Of a stretch of DNA of 64,000 nucleotides, positions 27,412 to 35,918 are shown in pieces. The stretch comes from CAWGET01 sp963821715 (GTDB lineage: Bacteria > Bacteroidota > Ignavibacteria > Ignavibacteriales > Melioribacteraceae), in assembly GCA_963821715.1 (NCBI GenBank), contig CAWGET010000006.1, forward strand, positions 434,001-498,000, written 5' to 3'. Each line of letters begins with the position of its first letter. Position 1 is the stretch's first letter. The translations under genes were made by a program, and so were the position numbers. The notes beneath the pieces were generated by a model. That model was not told where the DNA came from. It ran no database searches and was given only the letters and a program-made list of their open reading frames with translations.

Positions 27412-28278
27412 ATGCCCCGACGATTAAAAAAAGTAACCAATCTAACATTAACAATTAACATCTTCCTTTTTATAATTAAGGTTGTTATCGGATTTATATC
27501 CAATTCCATCGCGGTTATTTCCGAAGCGGTAAATTCGCTTACCGATATAATTTCTTCAATCGCTATAAAAATAAGCGTAAAAGTAAGCGGTCAACAGCCG
27601 GATGAAAATCATCAATTCGGGCATAACGCCGCACAGCCGATAGCAGCTTTTATCGTAGCAGTTTTCGCTTTTGTAGTCGGGATAAAAATTATTGAAGAAT
27701 CGGTAAAAAGAATAATAAATCCGGCGGAAATAAATACAAGCATTATAGTTTACATCGTACTTGTTATTACGATGATTACAAAAATATTTTTAAGCCGTTA
27801 TCAAAGGAATATCGGGAACTTATTCGAGTCGCCCGCAATAAAAGCCGCGGCAATTGACAGTTTGAACGATGTACTTGCCGCGGGAATCGCTCTTGCCGGA
27901 ATAATCGCGGCGGACGCCGGACTAAATTATGTTGACGGAATAGCCGGATTGTTTATCGCCTCATTCATCCTAAAAACAGGTTATGAAGTAGCGCGCGAAA
28001 ATATCGATTATTTAATGGGACGAGCCGCAGACGAAAAAACAATTATCGAAGCAGTTAACCGTGCTATTCATATAAAAGGCGTTGAAGGATTTAATGACGT
28101 CCGTTCGCATTTCGTTGGCGATAAGATTCATATCGAATTTCATATTGAAGTGGATAAAAATTTAACTACGCGGCAATCGCACGATATCGGGAAAGAAGTT
28201 CAATTATCAATTGAAGAAATGGACAAAGTTCAAAAAGTATTTATACACATCGACCCCATAACTCCGGAGAGAAAATGA
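27412..28278 (+). CDS. Cation diffusion facilitator (CDF) metal exporter
   Basis: 288 aa with six transmembrane segments and a C-terminal ferredoxin-like cytoplasmic domain (about 205-288, VRSHFVGDKIHIEFHIEVD). In characterised CDF proteins four residues of TM2 and TM5 bind the transported metal. Here they read N-S-L-T-D (TM2) and D-S-L-N-D (TM5), unlike the usual D/HxxxD plus HxxxD of Zn exporters. The DENHQFGHNAAQ loop also has Gln where Glu is common. Zn2+ is therefore not assured; Mn2+ or Fe2+ are possible. Its stop overlaps the start of the next gene. Confidence 0.88.
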   Translation: MPRRLKKVTNLTLTINIFLFIIKVVIGFISNSIAVISEAVNSLTDIISSIAIKISVKVSGQQPDENHQFGHNAAQPIAAFIVAVFAFVVGIKIIEESVKRIINPAEINTSIIVYIVLVITMITKIFLSRYQRNIGNLFESPAIKAAAIDSLNDVLAAGIALAGIIAADAGLNYVDGIAGLFIASFILKTGYEVARENIDYLMGRAADEKTIIEAVNRAIHIKGVEGFNDVRSHFVGDKIHIEFHIEVDKNLTTRQSHDIGKEVQLSIEEMDKVQKVFIHIDPITPERK

Positions 28279-29243
28279 AATCAATAATCTGCATTCTGTT
28301 TTTATTTTTGATTACAAACATTTTTGCCCAGGATGACGATCTTCTAAAAAAATACGTTGTTGACGAACACTTAAACTCCAAAATAAAAAAAATTGTAGAG
28401 GAGCTTAATCTGGATAAAGATTTTCCGGTTGGCGAAGACGGAGTTGAACAGATTTCATTAGCAGTTGTTGATTTGAACGGCGATAAACCGAGGATCGGCG
28501 GATATAATTTTTCGAATTTTATTTATCCCGCCAGCGTTTATAAAATTTATGTAGCTGCAGAAATATTAAATCAGATTTCGCGCGGTAAATATTCATTGTA
28601 TGATGAGTATGTTGTTAAGGCGCCGAACGACGTTGATAGAACAAAAGAAATTACCTACGATCCGAGACCGTTGCTTGAAGCCGGAGATACAGTAACCATT
28701 GGATATTTGCTGGATTTGATGTTGACCCGAAGCGATAATTCCGCCGCAAATTGCCTGATTGATATTGCCGACAGAAAAAATATTAATGAATTCATTAATC
28801 AAAATAATTGGACAGGAAGCGAGGTTACGAGAAAATTTTTGAGCAGAAAACTTGAAGACCCCGGCTACGAAGATATCCGCGGAACTGAAACGAACGCACT
28901 TCACGTTGCCGATTTTCTGCGTAAAATGGAAGACGGGAATCTCGTCAATCCTTGGGTTAGTATGCAGATGAAATCGTATCTTGGACGTCAGCTCGACACA
29001 TCAAAATTATCAACCGGTCTTCCGCCCAACACTATGTTCTATCATAAAACAGGTTGGTGGAGTAACTGGACACATGACGCCGGATTTGTTGATGACGGAG
29101 AAACTAAATATATTATAGCTTCTTTTCTTCCTATCCCGGAAGAAAAAGCCGAAGCAATATTTACAAAATTATCCGCAGATATTTATTCGTTAATGAAAAA
29201 TCGTGAAGTAAAAATTGAAGGGAACGATGGAAAAACTAAATAA
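28275..29243 (+). CDS. Secreted serine hydrolase, class A beta-lactamase-like
   Basis: 322 aa with a signal peptide (ITNIFAQ). The penicillin-recognising triad is present: SVYK (SxxK, from YPASVYKIYVAAE), SDN in LTRSDNSAANCL, and KTG in FYHKTGWWSN. The protein may be a beta-lactamase or a peptidoglycan-related hydrolase. The omega-loop glutamate of true class A enzymes was not identified with certainty, so resistance should not be assumed. The ATG overlaps the CDF stop (ATGA), and the 3' end overlaps the ligase start by 17 bp. Confidence 0.82.
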   Translation: MKSIICILFLFLITNIFAQDDDLLKKYVVDEHLNSKIKKIVEELNLDKDFPVGEDGVEQISLAVVDLNGDKPRIGGYNFSNFIYPASVYKIYVAAEILNQISRGKYSLYDEYVVKAPNDVDRTKEITYDPRPLLEAGDTVTIGYLLDLMLTRSDNSAANCLIDIADRKNINEFINQNNWTGSEVTRKFLSRKLEDPGYEDIRGTETNALHVADFLRKMEDGNLVNPWVSMQMKSYLGRQLDTSKLSTGLPPNTMFYHKTGWWSNWTHDAGFVDDGETKYIIASFLPIPEEKAEAIFTKLSADIYSLMKNREVKIEGNDGKTK

Positions 29244-30906
29244 ATTAACGTTCGACGAGCTTATCAATAGAGCATCCGAAGAATACGGCGATAAAGCCGC
29301 TTTGAGTTGTATCGGGTGCGAACCCATAACATATACAAAACTAAAACAACAGGTTCTCGCGGTTTCCGATTTTTTAAAAGACCAGGGAATTAGTCCCGGA
29401 GATAAAGTAGCTATACTGAGCGAGAATAATCCCAATTGGGGAATTGCTTATTTTGCTGTTACGTCAATGGGCGCAATTGTAGTTCCAATTATGACCGAGT
29501 TTCATACAACAGAAGTTCATCATATAATACGACACTCGGAAGCAAAAGCAATTTTTGTTTCCACTAAACTTTACCATAAAATTGAAGAGTTGAATAACGA
29601 AGTTCTTACTCTTTCAATACTAATTGATGATTTTTCTGCGATTCCTCCCAACTTTGACAATGATAAACTTAAGGAGGTTGTAAGAGGAGGAAAAAAGGAA
29701 TTCAATAAAGCCCGTATTGCAGCAATGAAATTTGTTGGAATGATTTCCGCTTCGATAAAGGAAGACGACATTGCTTCCATTCTTTACACATCGGGAACAA
29801 CCGGTCATTCCAAAGCTGTTATGTTAACTCATAAAAATTTAATTTCCAACGCATATGCTACAATGGAAATCGTATCGGTAAATTCTTCCGACAGGATGCT
29901 GTCAATTTTACCCTTGTCCCATACTTATGAATGCACTCTCGGTTTGATTCTGCCAATGATTAACGGAGCATCAGTTTATTATTTAGATAAACCGCCTACT
30001 GCCGCTGTCTTAATTCCCGCAATGAAAAAAATTAAGCCGACTGTCATGCTTTCTGTTCCGCTGGTAATTGATAAAATTTACAGAATGAAAATTCTTCCGG
30101 AGTTTAGGAAAAACTTCCTAATCAAAAATATTTACACATTTGCACCGGTTAGAAAAAAATTAAACGCTGTTGCAGGTAAAAAATTAAAAGAAACTTTCGG
30201 AGGAGAATTGAAGATGTTCTGTATCGGAGGCGCCGCATTAGCGCCTGATGTAGAAAAGTTTCTACGCGAAGCAAAATTCCCTTATGCAATTGGTTACGGG
30301 TTGACTGAAACATCGCCTCTTGTAACCGGAACGGATCAGACAAAAACGAGATTCAAATCCGCGGGGAAAGTTTTACCCGGAGTCCAAATTGCAATAGACA
30401 AAAATACTAATAACGGCGAAGGCGAAATAATGGTTAAAGGTCCGAACGTTATGCTAGGCTATTTCAAGGACGATGAAGCGACAAAGGAAGTTCTGAATGA
30501 CGATTGGTTCAAAACAGGTGATTTGGGTTCAATAGACAAGGATGGTTATCTTTTTATTAAAGGAAGATCGAAAAATGTAATTATTGGTCCGAACGGTAAA
30601 AACATTTATCCTGAACAAATAGAGTCGGTTATAAATGAATTTGAATATGTATTAGAGTCATTGGTCTACGAATCGAATAAAAATTTAATAGCCCGTGTTT
30701 TTCTTAACTACGAAAAAATTGACGTAGATTTTGTGGGACTAAAAGAAGCAAACCTTCGCCAAAAAATAAAAGAAATATTAGATGACCTTCATAAAAATGT
30801 AAATGAAAAATTATCTACATTTTCGCGCCTCAATAAAATTGTTGAGCAGGTTGAACCGTTCGAAAAAACTCCGACCCAAAAAATAAAAAGATATCTATAC
30901 GTGTAA
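29227..30906 (+). CDS. AMP-dependent long-chain acyl-CoA synthetase
   Basis: About 559 aa of the ANL superfamily. Core motifs are YTSGTTGHSKAVMLTHKNL (P-loop A3), YGLTETSPLVTG (A5), WFKTGDLGSIDKDGYLFIKGR (A7/A8) and the C-terminal lysine region TPTQKIKRYLY (A10). It activates fatty acids to acyl-CoA, probably at the inner face of the membrane. The ATG at 29227 is chosen over a TTG four codons earlier. It lies within the serine-hydrolase 3' end, and its TAA overlaps the next ATG by one base, so the four-gene set is a compact operon. Confidence 0.88.
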   Translation: MEKLNKLTFDELINRASEEYGDKAALSCIGCEPITYTKLKQQVLAVSDFLKDQGISPGDKVAILSENNPNWGIAYFAVTSMGAIVVPIMTEFHTTEVHHIIRHSEAKAIFVSTKLYHKIEELNNEVLTLSILIDDFSAIPPNFDNDKLKEVVRGGKKEFNKARIAAMKFVGMISASIKEDDIASILYTSGTTGHSKAVMLTHKNLISNAYATMEIVSVNSSDRMLSILPLSHTYECTLGLILPMINGASVYYLDKPPTAAVLIPAMKKIKPTVMLSVPLVIDKIYRMKILPEFRKNFLIKNIYTFAPVRKKLNAVAGKKLKETFGGELKMFCIGGAALAPDVEKFLREAKFPYAIGYGLTETSPLVTGTDQTKTRFKSAGKVLPGVQIAIDKNTNNGEGEIMVKGPNVMLGYFKDDEATKEVLNDDWFKTGDLGSIDKDGYLFIKGRSKNVIIGPNGKNIYPEQIESVINEFEYVLESLVYESNKNLIARVFLNYEKIDVDFVGLKEANLRQKIKEILDDLHKNVNEKLSTFSRLNKIVEQVEPFEKTPTQKIKRYLYV

Positions 30907-31821
30907 TGAAGTTAGTTTATTTTTTCTTGATCTTCTTTTTAGCGGTAACCTGTTTAGCCCAGATCGGGTGATTCTTCCAAAATTAAACAGGTTGAGAGAT
31001 GGGAGTTAGAACACTACGAAGCCGCGCCCGGAAAAATTATAGGTATTTGGCCGAATCATTTTAGATATAATGATTGGGATAGATTTAAAGACCTCAATGA
31101 AAAATGGGGTTTTAATTTCCTTCTGTTTTCTCACGGATACAACAAAGAAGTTTTGAAAAATGTATTCAAAGCCGGTTTTGATGAGAAACATATTATGGCT
31201 TCCATGCAAATAAAAAACTATAAAGAAAAAGTAGATAATTATGGAAATATCTTTGCCTATTACATTGACGAACCCGTAAAACACGATCATCCATCTTACG
31301 AAAATCTTTCAAAATATATTCACGAAAATACCGATGCTTATTTTATTACCGGAGATTATAAAAGAAGCTTTTATTTGGAAGACTACGCGAGATACGCCGA
31401 TTATGTAATGTTCACCAGCTATAAAAATTGGGTCTATATTTTAGGGTTTTACATTCCCTGGGGTTTAGACCAACGTCCTTCATGGAGCGATATGAAGAAA
31501 GAATATCCGGAAAAATTTATGATGACCTGGATAGGCGCGCATCGCGATACTCTTGAATATGAACAGCTGCTCGGGCATGCGCAAAATTTAGGATTGAAAG
31601 GAATTTGGTATTTTCAATCGTGGGATTCGACCGACGAATATTCCGATTACAACATAGCGAATTTTTCCGAAGCGGCTTGGCAAACCGGATGGATGATTAA
31701 AACTGAACGGAAATTTATTTATGAATATATTTGTCTGAAACCAAACGGCTGCGATGAAAATTTGGACACAGGCTGGGTTTTGAATAAAAAAATTGATACC
31801 GGCGAAGTGAGAAAAAGATAA
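30906..31821 (+). CDS. Secreted protein of unknown function, TIM-barrel-like (frameshifted)
   Basis: An ATG overlapping the ligase stop opens a clear signal peptide (MKLVYFFLIFFLAVTCLAQ) that runs into TGA after 22 codons. One base over, the frame continues GDSSKIKQVERWELEHYEAAPG and stays open to 31821. Removing one G from GGG near 30969 joins the parts (AQIGDSSK). The body has features of a glycosidase-like barrel: GIWPNHFRYNDWDRFKDLNE, AYYIDEPVKHDH with an acidic pair, MMTWIGAHRDTLEYEQLL, GIWYFQSWDSTDEY. No named family was recognised. About 304 aa after repair; probably periplasmic or secreted. Confidence 0.65.
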
Positions 31822-31936
31822 AGTAACAAGGTTTCTTCCCCGATACGACGCATTGATTTATTAAGGCTGTTGAATATATTCGGGAAACTGTTTATCATTT
31901 TCAAAAATATTTTATGTAGAACATAGGGAATTTACA

Positions 31937-32374
31937 ATGGACAAATATATGCAAACTGCAATTGAAGAAGCTAAGAAAGGACTTGAGGAAGGCGGCATTC
32001 CGATCGGTTCTGTTTTGGTGATCGACGATAAAATAGTAGGTCGCGGACATAACAGACGCGTTCAAAACGGAAGCGCTATTCTGCATGCAGAGATGGATTG
32101 TTTCGAAAATGCCGGAAGATTAAAAGCGAGCGATTATAAAAAAGCAATCCTCTATTCAACTCTCTCGCCTTGCGATATGTGCAGCGGAGCTTCGCTTTTG
32201 TATAAAATTCCAAAAATCATTATCGGGGAAAATAAAACATTTAAGGGTCCGGAAAATTATCTCCGTTCCCGCGGAGTTGAATTGGAGATTCTTGACGATG
32301 AAGTATGCATTGAGATGATGGAAGATTTTATAAAGTCCAAACCAGAACTTTGGAACGAAGATATCGGGGAATAA
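31937..32374 (+). CDS. Fungal-type cytosine deaminase (nucleoside deaminase family)
   Basis: 145 aa zinc deaminase. The active site HAEMDCFENAG (HAE) and SPCDMCSG (PCxxC) bind zinc and the general-base Glu. The whole protein follows yeast Fcy1 closely: GGIPIGSVLV, GRGHNRRVQNGSAILHAE, TLSPCDMCSGASLLYKIPKI, GENKTFKGPENYLRSRGVE, and the C-terminal PELWNEDIGE lid, which in yeast covers the pyrimidine. Cytosine to uracil is thus the likely reaction, linking to pyrimidine salvage and the phosphorylase at 23.6 kb. A tRNA adenosine deaminase (TadA) is less likely given this lid. Confidence 0.85.
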   Translation: MDKYMQTAIEEAKKGLEEGGIPIGSVLVIDDKIVGRGHNRRVQNGSAILHAEMDCFENAGRLKASDYKKAILYSTLSPCDMCSGASLLYKIPKIIIGENKTFKGPENYLRSRGVELEILDDEVCIEMMEDFIKSKPELWNEDIGE

Positions 32375-32380
32375 AAATTA

Positions 32381-32653
32381 TTACCCGGAGATTTTTCTTT
32401 CTTGAATTTGCCTTGAATTTTTGATTATTTCCCGGAAAATTTTTGTTATAAATTCCGCATCAAGATTTTTTTGCTTTGCTATTAAAGATAGGTCATTAAT
32501 CAATTTTTCTTCATACTCTTGGTCTTTTACTTCAAGATCATTTTCTTTTTTGTGTTCGGCAACTCTCTCCGATAATACATTCCTTTCGCTCAGCAGAGAA
32601 ATTAATTTCTCATCGATTGCCCTGATCTCTTTTCTCAGTCCGTCAAGACTCAT
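32381..32653 (-). CDS. Chorismate mutase (AroQ type)
   Basis: 90 aa, all-helical. LRKEIRAIDEKLISLLSERNVLSERVAEHKK is the first AroQ helix with the conserved Arg and the ID.LLxLLxER pattern. The RQIQERKISG tail carries the C-terminal active-site region. It converts chorismate to prephenate in Phe/Tyr synthesis. The free-standing length matches monofunctional AroQ. It overlaps the amidase gene's stop by 4 bp. The low content of other aromatic genes here leaves its regulation unknown. Confidence 0.85.
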   Translation of the reverse strand: MSLDGLRKEIRAIDEKLISLLSERNVLSERVAEHKKENDLEVKDQEYEEKLINDLSLIAKQKNLDAEFITKIFREIIKNSRQIQERKISG

Positions 32654-33261
32654 TTTTTAAGCTTCCTTTCCACTGAGTTTTGTATTGTTCCGTCTTCCAA
32701 ATATTTATAAAGATCCTGTCCCGGACAAAGCGTTTCCGCGTAATCTTTATGCCCTTTTATTTCATTCGGCGATACATCGTATTTCTTAGCTAAAAAAGCC
32801 GCCAGATCAATTACCGATTTTAACTGTGCTTGGCTAAGTGTCTGGACTTCATAATTTCCCATGACCTCAATCAAGGCATGCCCGGTCGGATCGTAAGTTG
32901 TGTTTGTTGCGCCCGGATAGTTAATCGGTCGGGCTTCATAAATATTTCCCTCAAGATCGATCATAAAATGATACGGAATATCAATCCAATTTTTTTCTGT
33001 CCGGCTCCAATTCTGGAGATTTCTAATCTCTTCAACCGGATCCTGTTCTTTATTAAATTCAACTCCGCCGTGATGAATTGTTATCTTTACGATTTCCTGT
33101 TCCGGCAGAGCTTTTTCGAGCGGCTTCCATCCCCATTCTTCACGCTCGATTACTTTTAGAGAATCAGGATATTTTAAATCTTCAACCCTGTATTGATCTT
33201 TCGAACCCGCGGAACATCCAAAAACAATTACTGCAGTTACAATTAAAAAAATATTTTTCAT
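32650..33261 (-). CDS. N-acetylmuramoyl-L-alanine amidase lipoprotein (PGRP/AmpD fold)
   Basis: 203 aa with a lipoprotein signal ending at Cys-16 (VFGC). Zinc ligands are the histidines in KITIHHGG and in the C-terminal KGHKDYAETLCPGQDLYKYL (with the conserved Cys). PYHFMIDLEGNIYEARP and TGHALIEVMGNYE are typical of amidase_2/PGRP. It cleaves the amide between MurNAc and L-Ala in peptidoglycan, in the periplasm. The gene overlaps the chorismate mutase start by 4 bp, an operon without obvious functional logic. Confidence 0.87.
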   Translation of the reverse strand: MKNIFLIVTAVIVFGCSAGSKDQYRVEDLKYPDSLKVIEREEWGWKPLEKALPEQEIVKITIHHGGVEFNKEQDPVEEIRNLQNWSRTEKNWIDIPYHFMIDLEGNIYEARPINYPGATNTTYDPTGHALIEVMGNYEVQTLSQAQLKSVIDLAAFLAKKYDVSPNEIKGHKDYAETLCPGQDLYKYLEDGTIQNSVERKLKK

Positions 33262-33458
33262 CTAATTATTTCCTTCAAAATTTTTATCAGTTATGATCAG
33301 CTTCATCTTTTCTTCATCCTTCAATTAACTGATTTTAGATAAGTTTTAACTCTAAACAAAATCTAAAAAAAAGGCAAGGATTTATTTATTTCTAAATTTA
33401 TTATTGAATAATAAATCATACATAAATATTTTAGCTATTAAAAATCTCCGGGAAAATC

Positions 33459-35231
33459 ATGAAAATCAAAATTATATTCTTTTTCTTTTTAACCGCTACA
33501 TTACTTTTCGGACAGGATGAATGGATCCGTGTCAATCAAATCGGTTATCTCCCTAGTTCAATTAAAGCTGCCGTGTTTTTAAGTAAGGATAAATCTTCAA
33601 TAAGCCAATTCGAAATTTGGGACGCCGATAAAAATCAAAGAGTAAAATCTTTTTCCAATGTTGAAGATTACGGCGAATACGGAAACTTTGGATCGAGCTT
33701 TAGATTAGATTTCTCCGACTTCCACAAGGAAGGAAAGTATTTTTTGAAGGCAGGAAATGTTCTATCGCCAACATTCAATATATCAAAGGATGTTTACGAC
33801 GGAACGGCGGACATTTTGCTTAATTATATGCGGCAGCAAAGATGCGGCTACAATCCTTTTCTGAAAGATAGCTGCCATACGGAAGACGGTTTCATAGTTG
33901 ATCATCCGACTCTCGACTCGGTTCATATCGACGTTACTGGCGGTTGGCACGACGCGAGCGATTATCTTCAATATTTACCGACTTCAGCAAACGCAGTGCA
34001 TCAGATGTTATTCGCATATCAGCAGAATCCCGAATCTTTTGGGGATAAATTTAACGCCTCAGGACTCGAAGGCGAAAACGGAATTCCAGATATTCTTGAC
34101 GAAGCAAAATGGGGATTGGATTGGATGGTAAAGATGAACCCCGACAGCGCTATGATGTTCAATCAAATTGCAGATGACAGAGATCACGCGGGTTACAGGC
34201 TTCCGACAAAAGATTCCGTAGATTACGGCAAAGGCCTCGAGCGACCGGTTTATTTTATCACCGGCGAAAAGCAGGGACTTTGCGGATATAAAAACAGAAC
34301 TCAGGGCGTTTCATCAAGCGCCGGAAAATACGCTTCTTCTTTCGCTCTCGGTGCGCAGATTCTAAAAAAATATTATCCCGAATTTACAGATACGCTTAGC
34401 AAAAAAGCAAAGCAGGCTTACGGATTCGCGAATACAAATTACGGCGCGACACAAACGGCGTCCTGTAAATCTCCTTATTTTTACGAAGAAGATAATTACG
34501 TTGACGATCTGGAACTCGCCGCTATTCAACTTTATAAAATTACCGGCGACGAAAAATATTTAACCGACGCCGTTAAATGGGGAATTGTAGAACCGACTAC
34601 TCCGTGGATGGGCGCCGATACGGCGAGCCATTATCAATGGTATCCGTTTGTAAATCTTGGACATTATTATATCGCGGAATCGGGCGCGAAAGATGCTAAA
34701 AGATTTTCGGAATTTATGGAAAAAGGATTGAACGAAGTTTTTGAAGAAGGAAAAGATAACCCGTTTCTAATCGGCATTCCTTTCATCTGGTGCTCCAATA
34801 ATTTGATCGCCGGACTATTAACTCAAGCTCATCTTTATCAAGAAATTACAGGCGACGATCAATACGCAGAAATGGAAGCTGCTTTGCGGGACTGGCTTTT
34901 CGGCGCAAATCCCTGGGGAACAAGTATGATTGTTGCGCTTCCGGAAAATGGCGATTACCCTGAAGATATTCATTCCGCTTTAACAACCCTCTACGGCTAC
35001 AGATTGGACGGAGGATTGGTTGACGGACCGGTTTACAGCACCATTTTTAATAAACTGCGCGGCATCCAACTGCATGGCGGCGATGAATATGAAAATGTTC
35101 AACCGGGAATGGCGGTTTATCATGACGATTATGGCGATTACTCGACCAACGAACCGACTATGGACGGAACGGCTTCGCTTACTTATTATTTATCCGCACT
35201 GGAAAAAGAAGGCGAATTAAAAAAAAAGTAA
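33459..35231 (+). CDS. Glycoside hydrolase family 9 endoglucanase
   Basis: 590 aa secreted cellulase-type enzyme. After the signal peptide (LLFGQ) comes a CelD-like Ig domain (IRVNQIGYLPSSIKAAVFLS, about 20-105), then the (alpha/alpha)6 GH9 barrel. Catalytic elements are GGWHDASDYLQY (Asp base), PWGTSMIVALPENGDYPEDIH, and the C-terminal YGDYSTNEPTMDGTAS with the proton-donor Glu. It should cut beta-1,4-glucans in the periplasm or outside. The frame ends on an uninterrupted A9 tract followed by G and a stop, and a polysaccharide-deacetylase domain continues in another frame directly afterwards (see next entry). Confidence 0.92.
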   Translation: MKIKIIFFFFLTATLLFGQDEWIRVNQIGYLPSSIKAAVFLSKDKSSISQFEIWDADKNQRVKSFSNVEDYGEYGNFGSSFRLDFSDFHKEGKYFLKAGNVLSPTFNISKDVYDGTADILLNYMRQQRCGYNPFLKDSCHTEDGFIVDHPTLDSVHIDVTGGWHDASDYLQYLPTSANAVHQMLFAYQQNPESFGDKFNASGLEGENGIPDILDEAKWGLDWMVKMNPDSAMMFNQIADDRDHAGYRLPTKDSVDYGKGLERPVYFITGEKQGLCGYKNRTQGVSSSAGKYASSFALGAQILKKYYPEFTDTLSKKAKQAYGFANTNYGATQTASCKSPYFYEEDNYVDDLELAAIQLYKITGDEKYLTDAVKWGIVEPTTPWMGADTASHYQWYPFVNLGHYYIAESGAKDAKRFSEFMEKGLNEVFEEGKDNPFLIGIPFIWCSNNLIAGLLTQAHLYQEITGDDQYAEMEAALRDWLFGANPWGTSMIVALPENGDYPEDIHSALTTLYGYRLDGGLVDGPVYSTIFNKLRGIQLHGGDEYENVQPGMAVYHDDYGDYSTNEPTMDGTASLTYYLSALEKEGELKKK

Positions 35232-35914
35232 ACTTTAAATATGATAACGGCGGAATAATACGCTTTGATAAAGACAGAAAAAACATTTATCTGACCTTTA
35301 CGGGAGGCGATTTTGCAGACGGCGGAGCTTCTATTTTGGAAACTCTCTCAGCTAACAAAATAAAAGCCTCCTTCTTTTTTACGGGCGATTTCTACCGCTC
35401 GTTCCCTGCGCTCGTAGATTCGATAAAAGAAGACAGACATTATCTCGGCGCCCACAGCGATAAACACTTGCTTTACGCCGATTGGACGAAGCGGGATTCT
35501 CTTCTTGTAACTAAAGAAGAATTTCAAACCGATTTAATGAATAATTATTCAGAAATGGCGAAGTTCGGAATCGAAAAAGAAGACGCGCAATTTTTTCTTC
35601 CGCCCTACGAGTGGTATAACGATTCGATTTCCGTTTGGACAAAAGAACTCGGCTTAACTTTAATAAATTTTACTCCGGGAACTTATTCCAATGCTGATTA
35701 CACAACTCCGGATATGGGAAACAGATATTTAAGTTCGGATGAAATTTATGACCGAATTTTATCATACGAAAAAAAAGACCAGAACGGATTGAACGGATTT
35801 ATTCTTTTACTTCACATTGGAACCGATCCGAAACGGAGGGATAAATTTTATAACAAACTAGATGATTTAATAAAAGAACTTGAGCAAAGAGGATATAATT
35901 TTAAAACTCTCTGA
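35225..35914 (+). CDS. Polysaccharide deacetylase (CE4-like) domain, probable C-terminal part of GH9 protein
   Basis: Open frame beginning inside the GH9 stop region: KVNFKYDNGGIIRFDKDRKN, then NIYLTFTGGDFADGG (variant of the TFDDG motif), KASFFFTGDFYR, and GAHSDKHLLY with the HSxxH metal site, RGYNFKTL at the end. No good start codon exists before the TTG at 35336, which lies inside the domain. One extra A in the A9 tract (35219-35227) would fuse it to GH9 (GELKKKVNFKY). GH9-deacetylase fusions are known in Bacteroidota. The product is therefore most likely a fusion made from a mis-sequenced or slippage-prone tract. Confidence 0.75.
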   Translation, partial: KVNFKYDNGGIIRFDKDRKNIYLTFTGGDFADGGASILETLSANKIKASFFFTGDFYRSFPALVDSIKEDRHYLGAHSDKHLLYADWTKRDSLLVTKEEFQTDLMNNYSEMAKFGIEKEDAQFFLPPYEWYNDSISVWTKELGLTLINFTPGTYSNADYTTPDMGNRYLSSDEIYDRILSYEKKDQNGLNGFILLLHIGTDPKRRDKFYNKLDDLIKELEQRGYNFKTL

Positions 35915-35918
35915 TAAC

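Noticed and set aside
28275..29243. Acquired beta-lactamase resistance gene
   Set aside because: SxxK, SDN and KTG motifs are present, but it is embedded by overlaps in a chromosomal operon and the class A omega-loop Glu was not identified.
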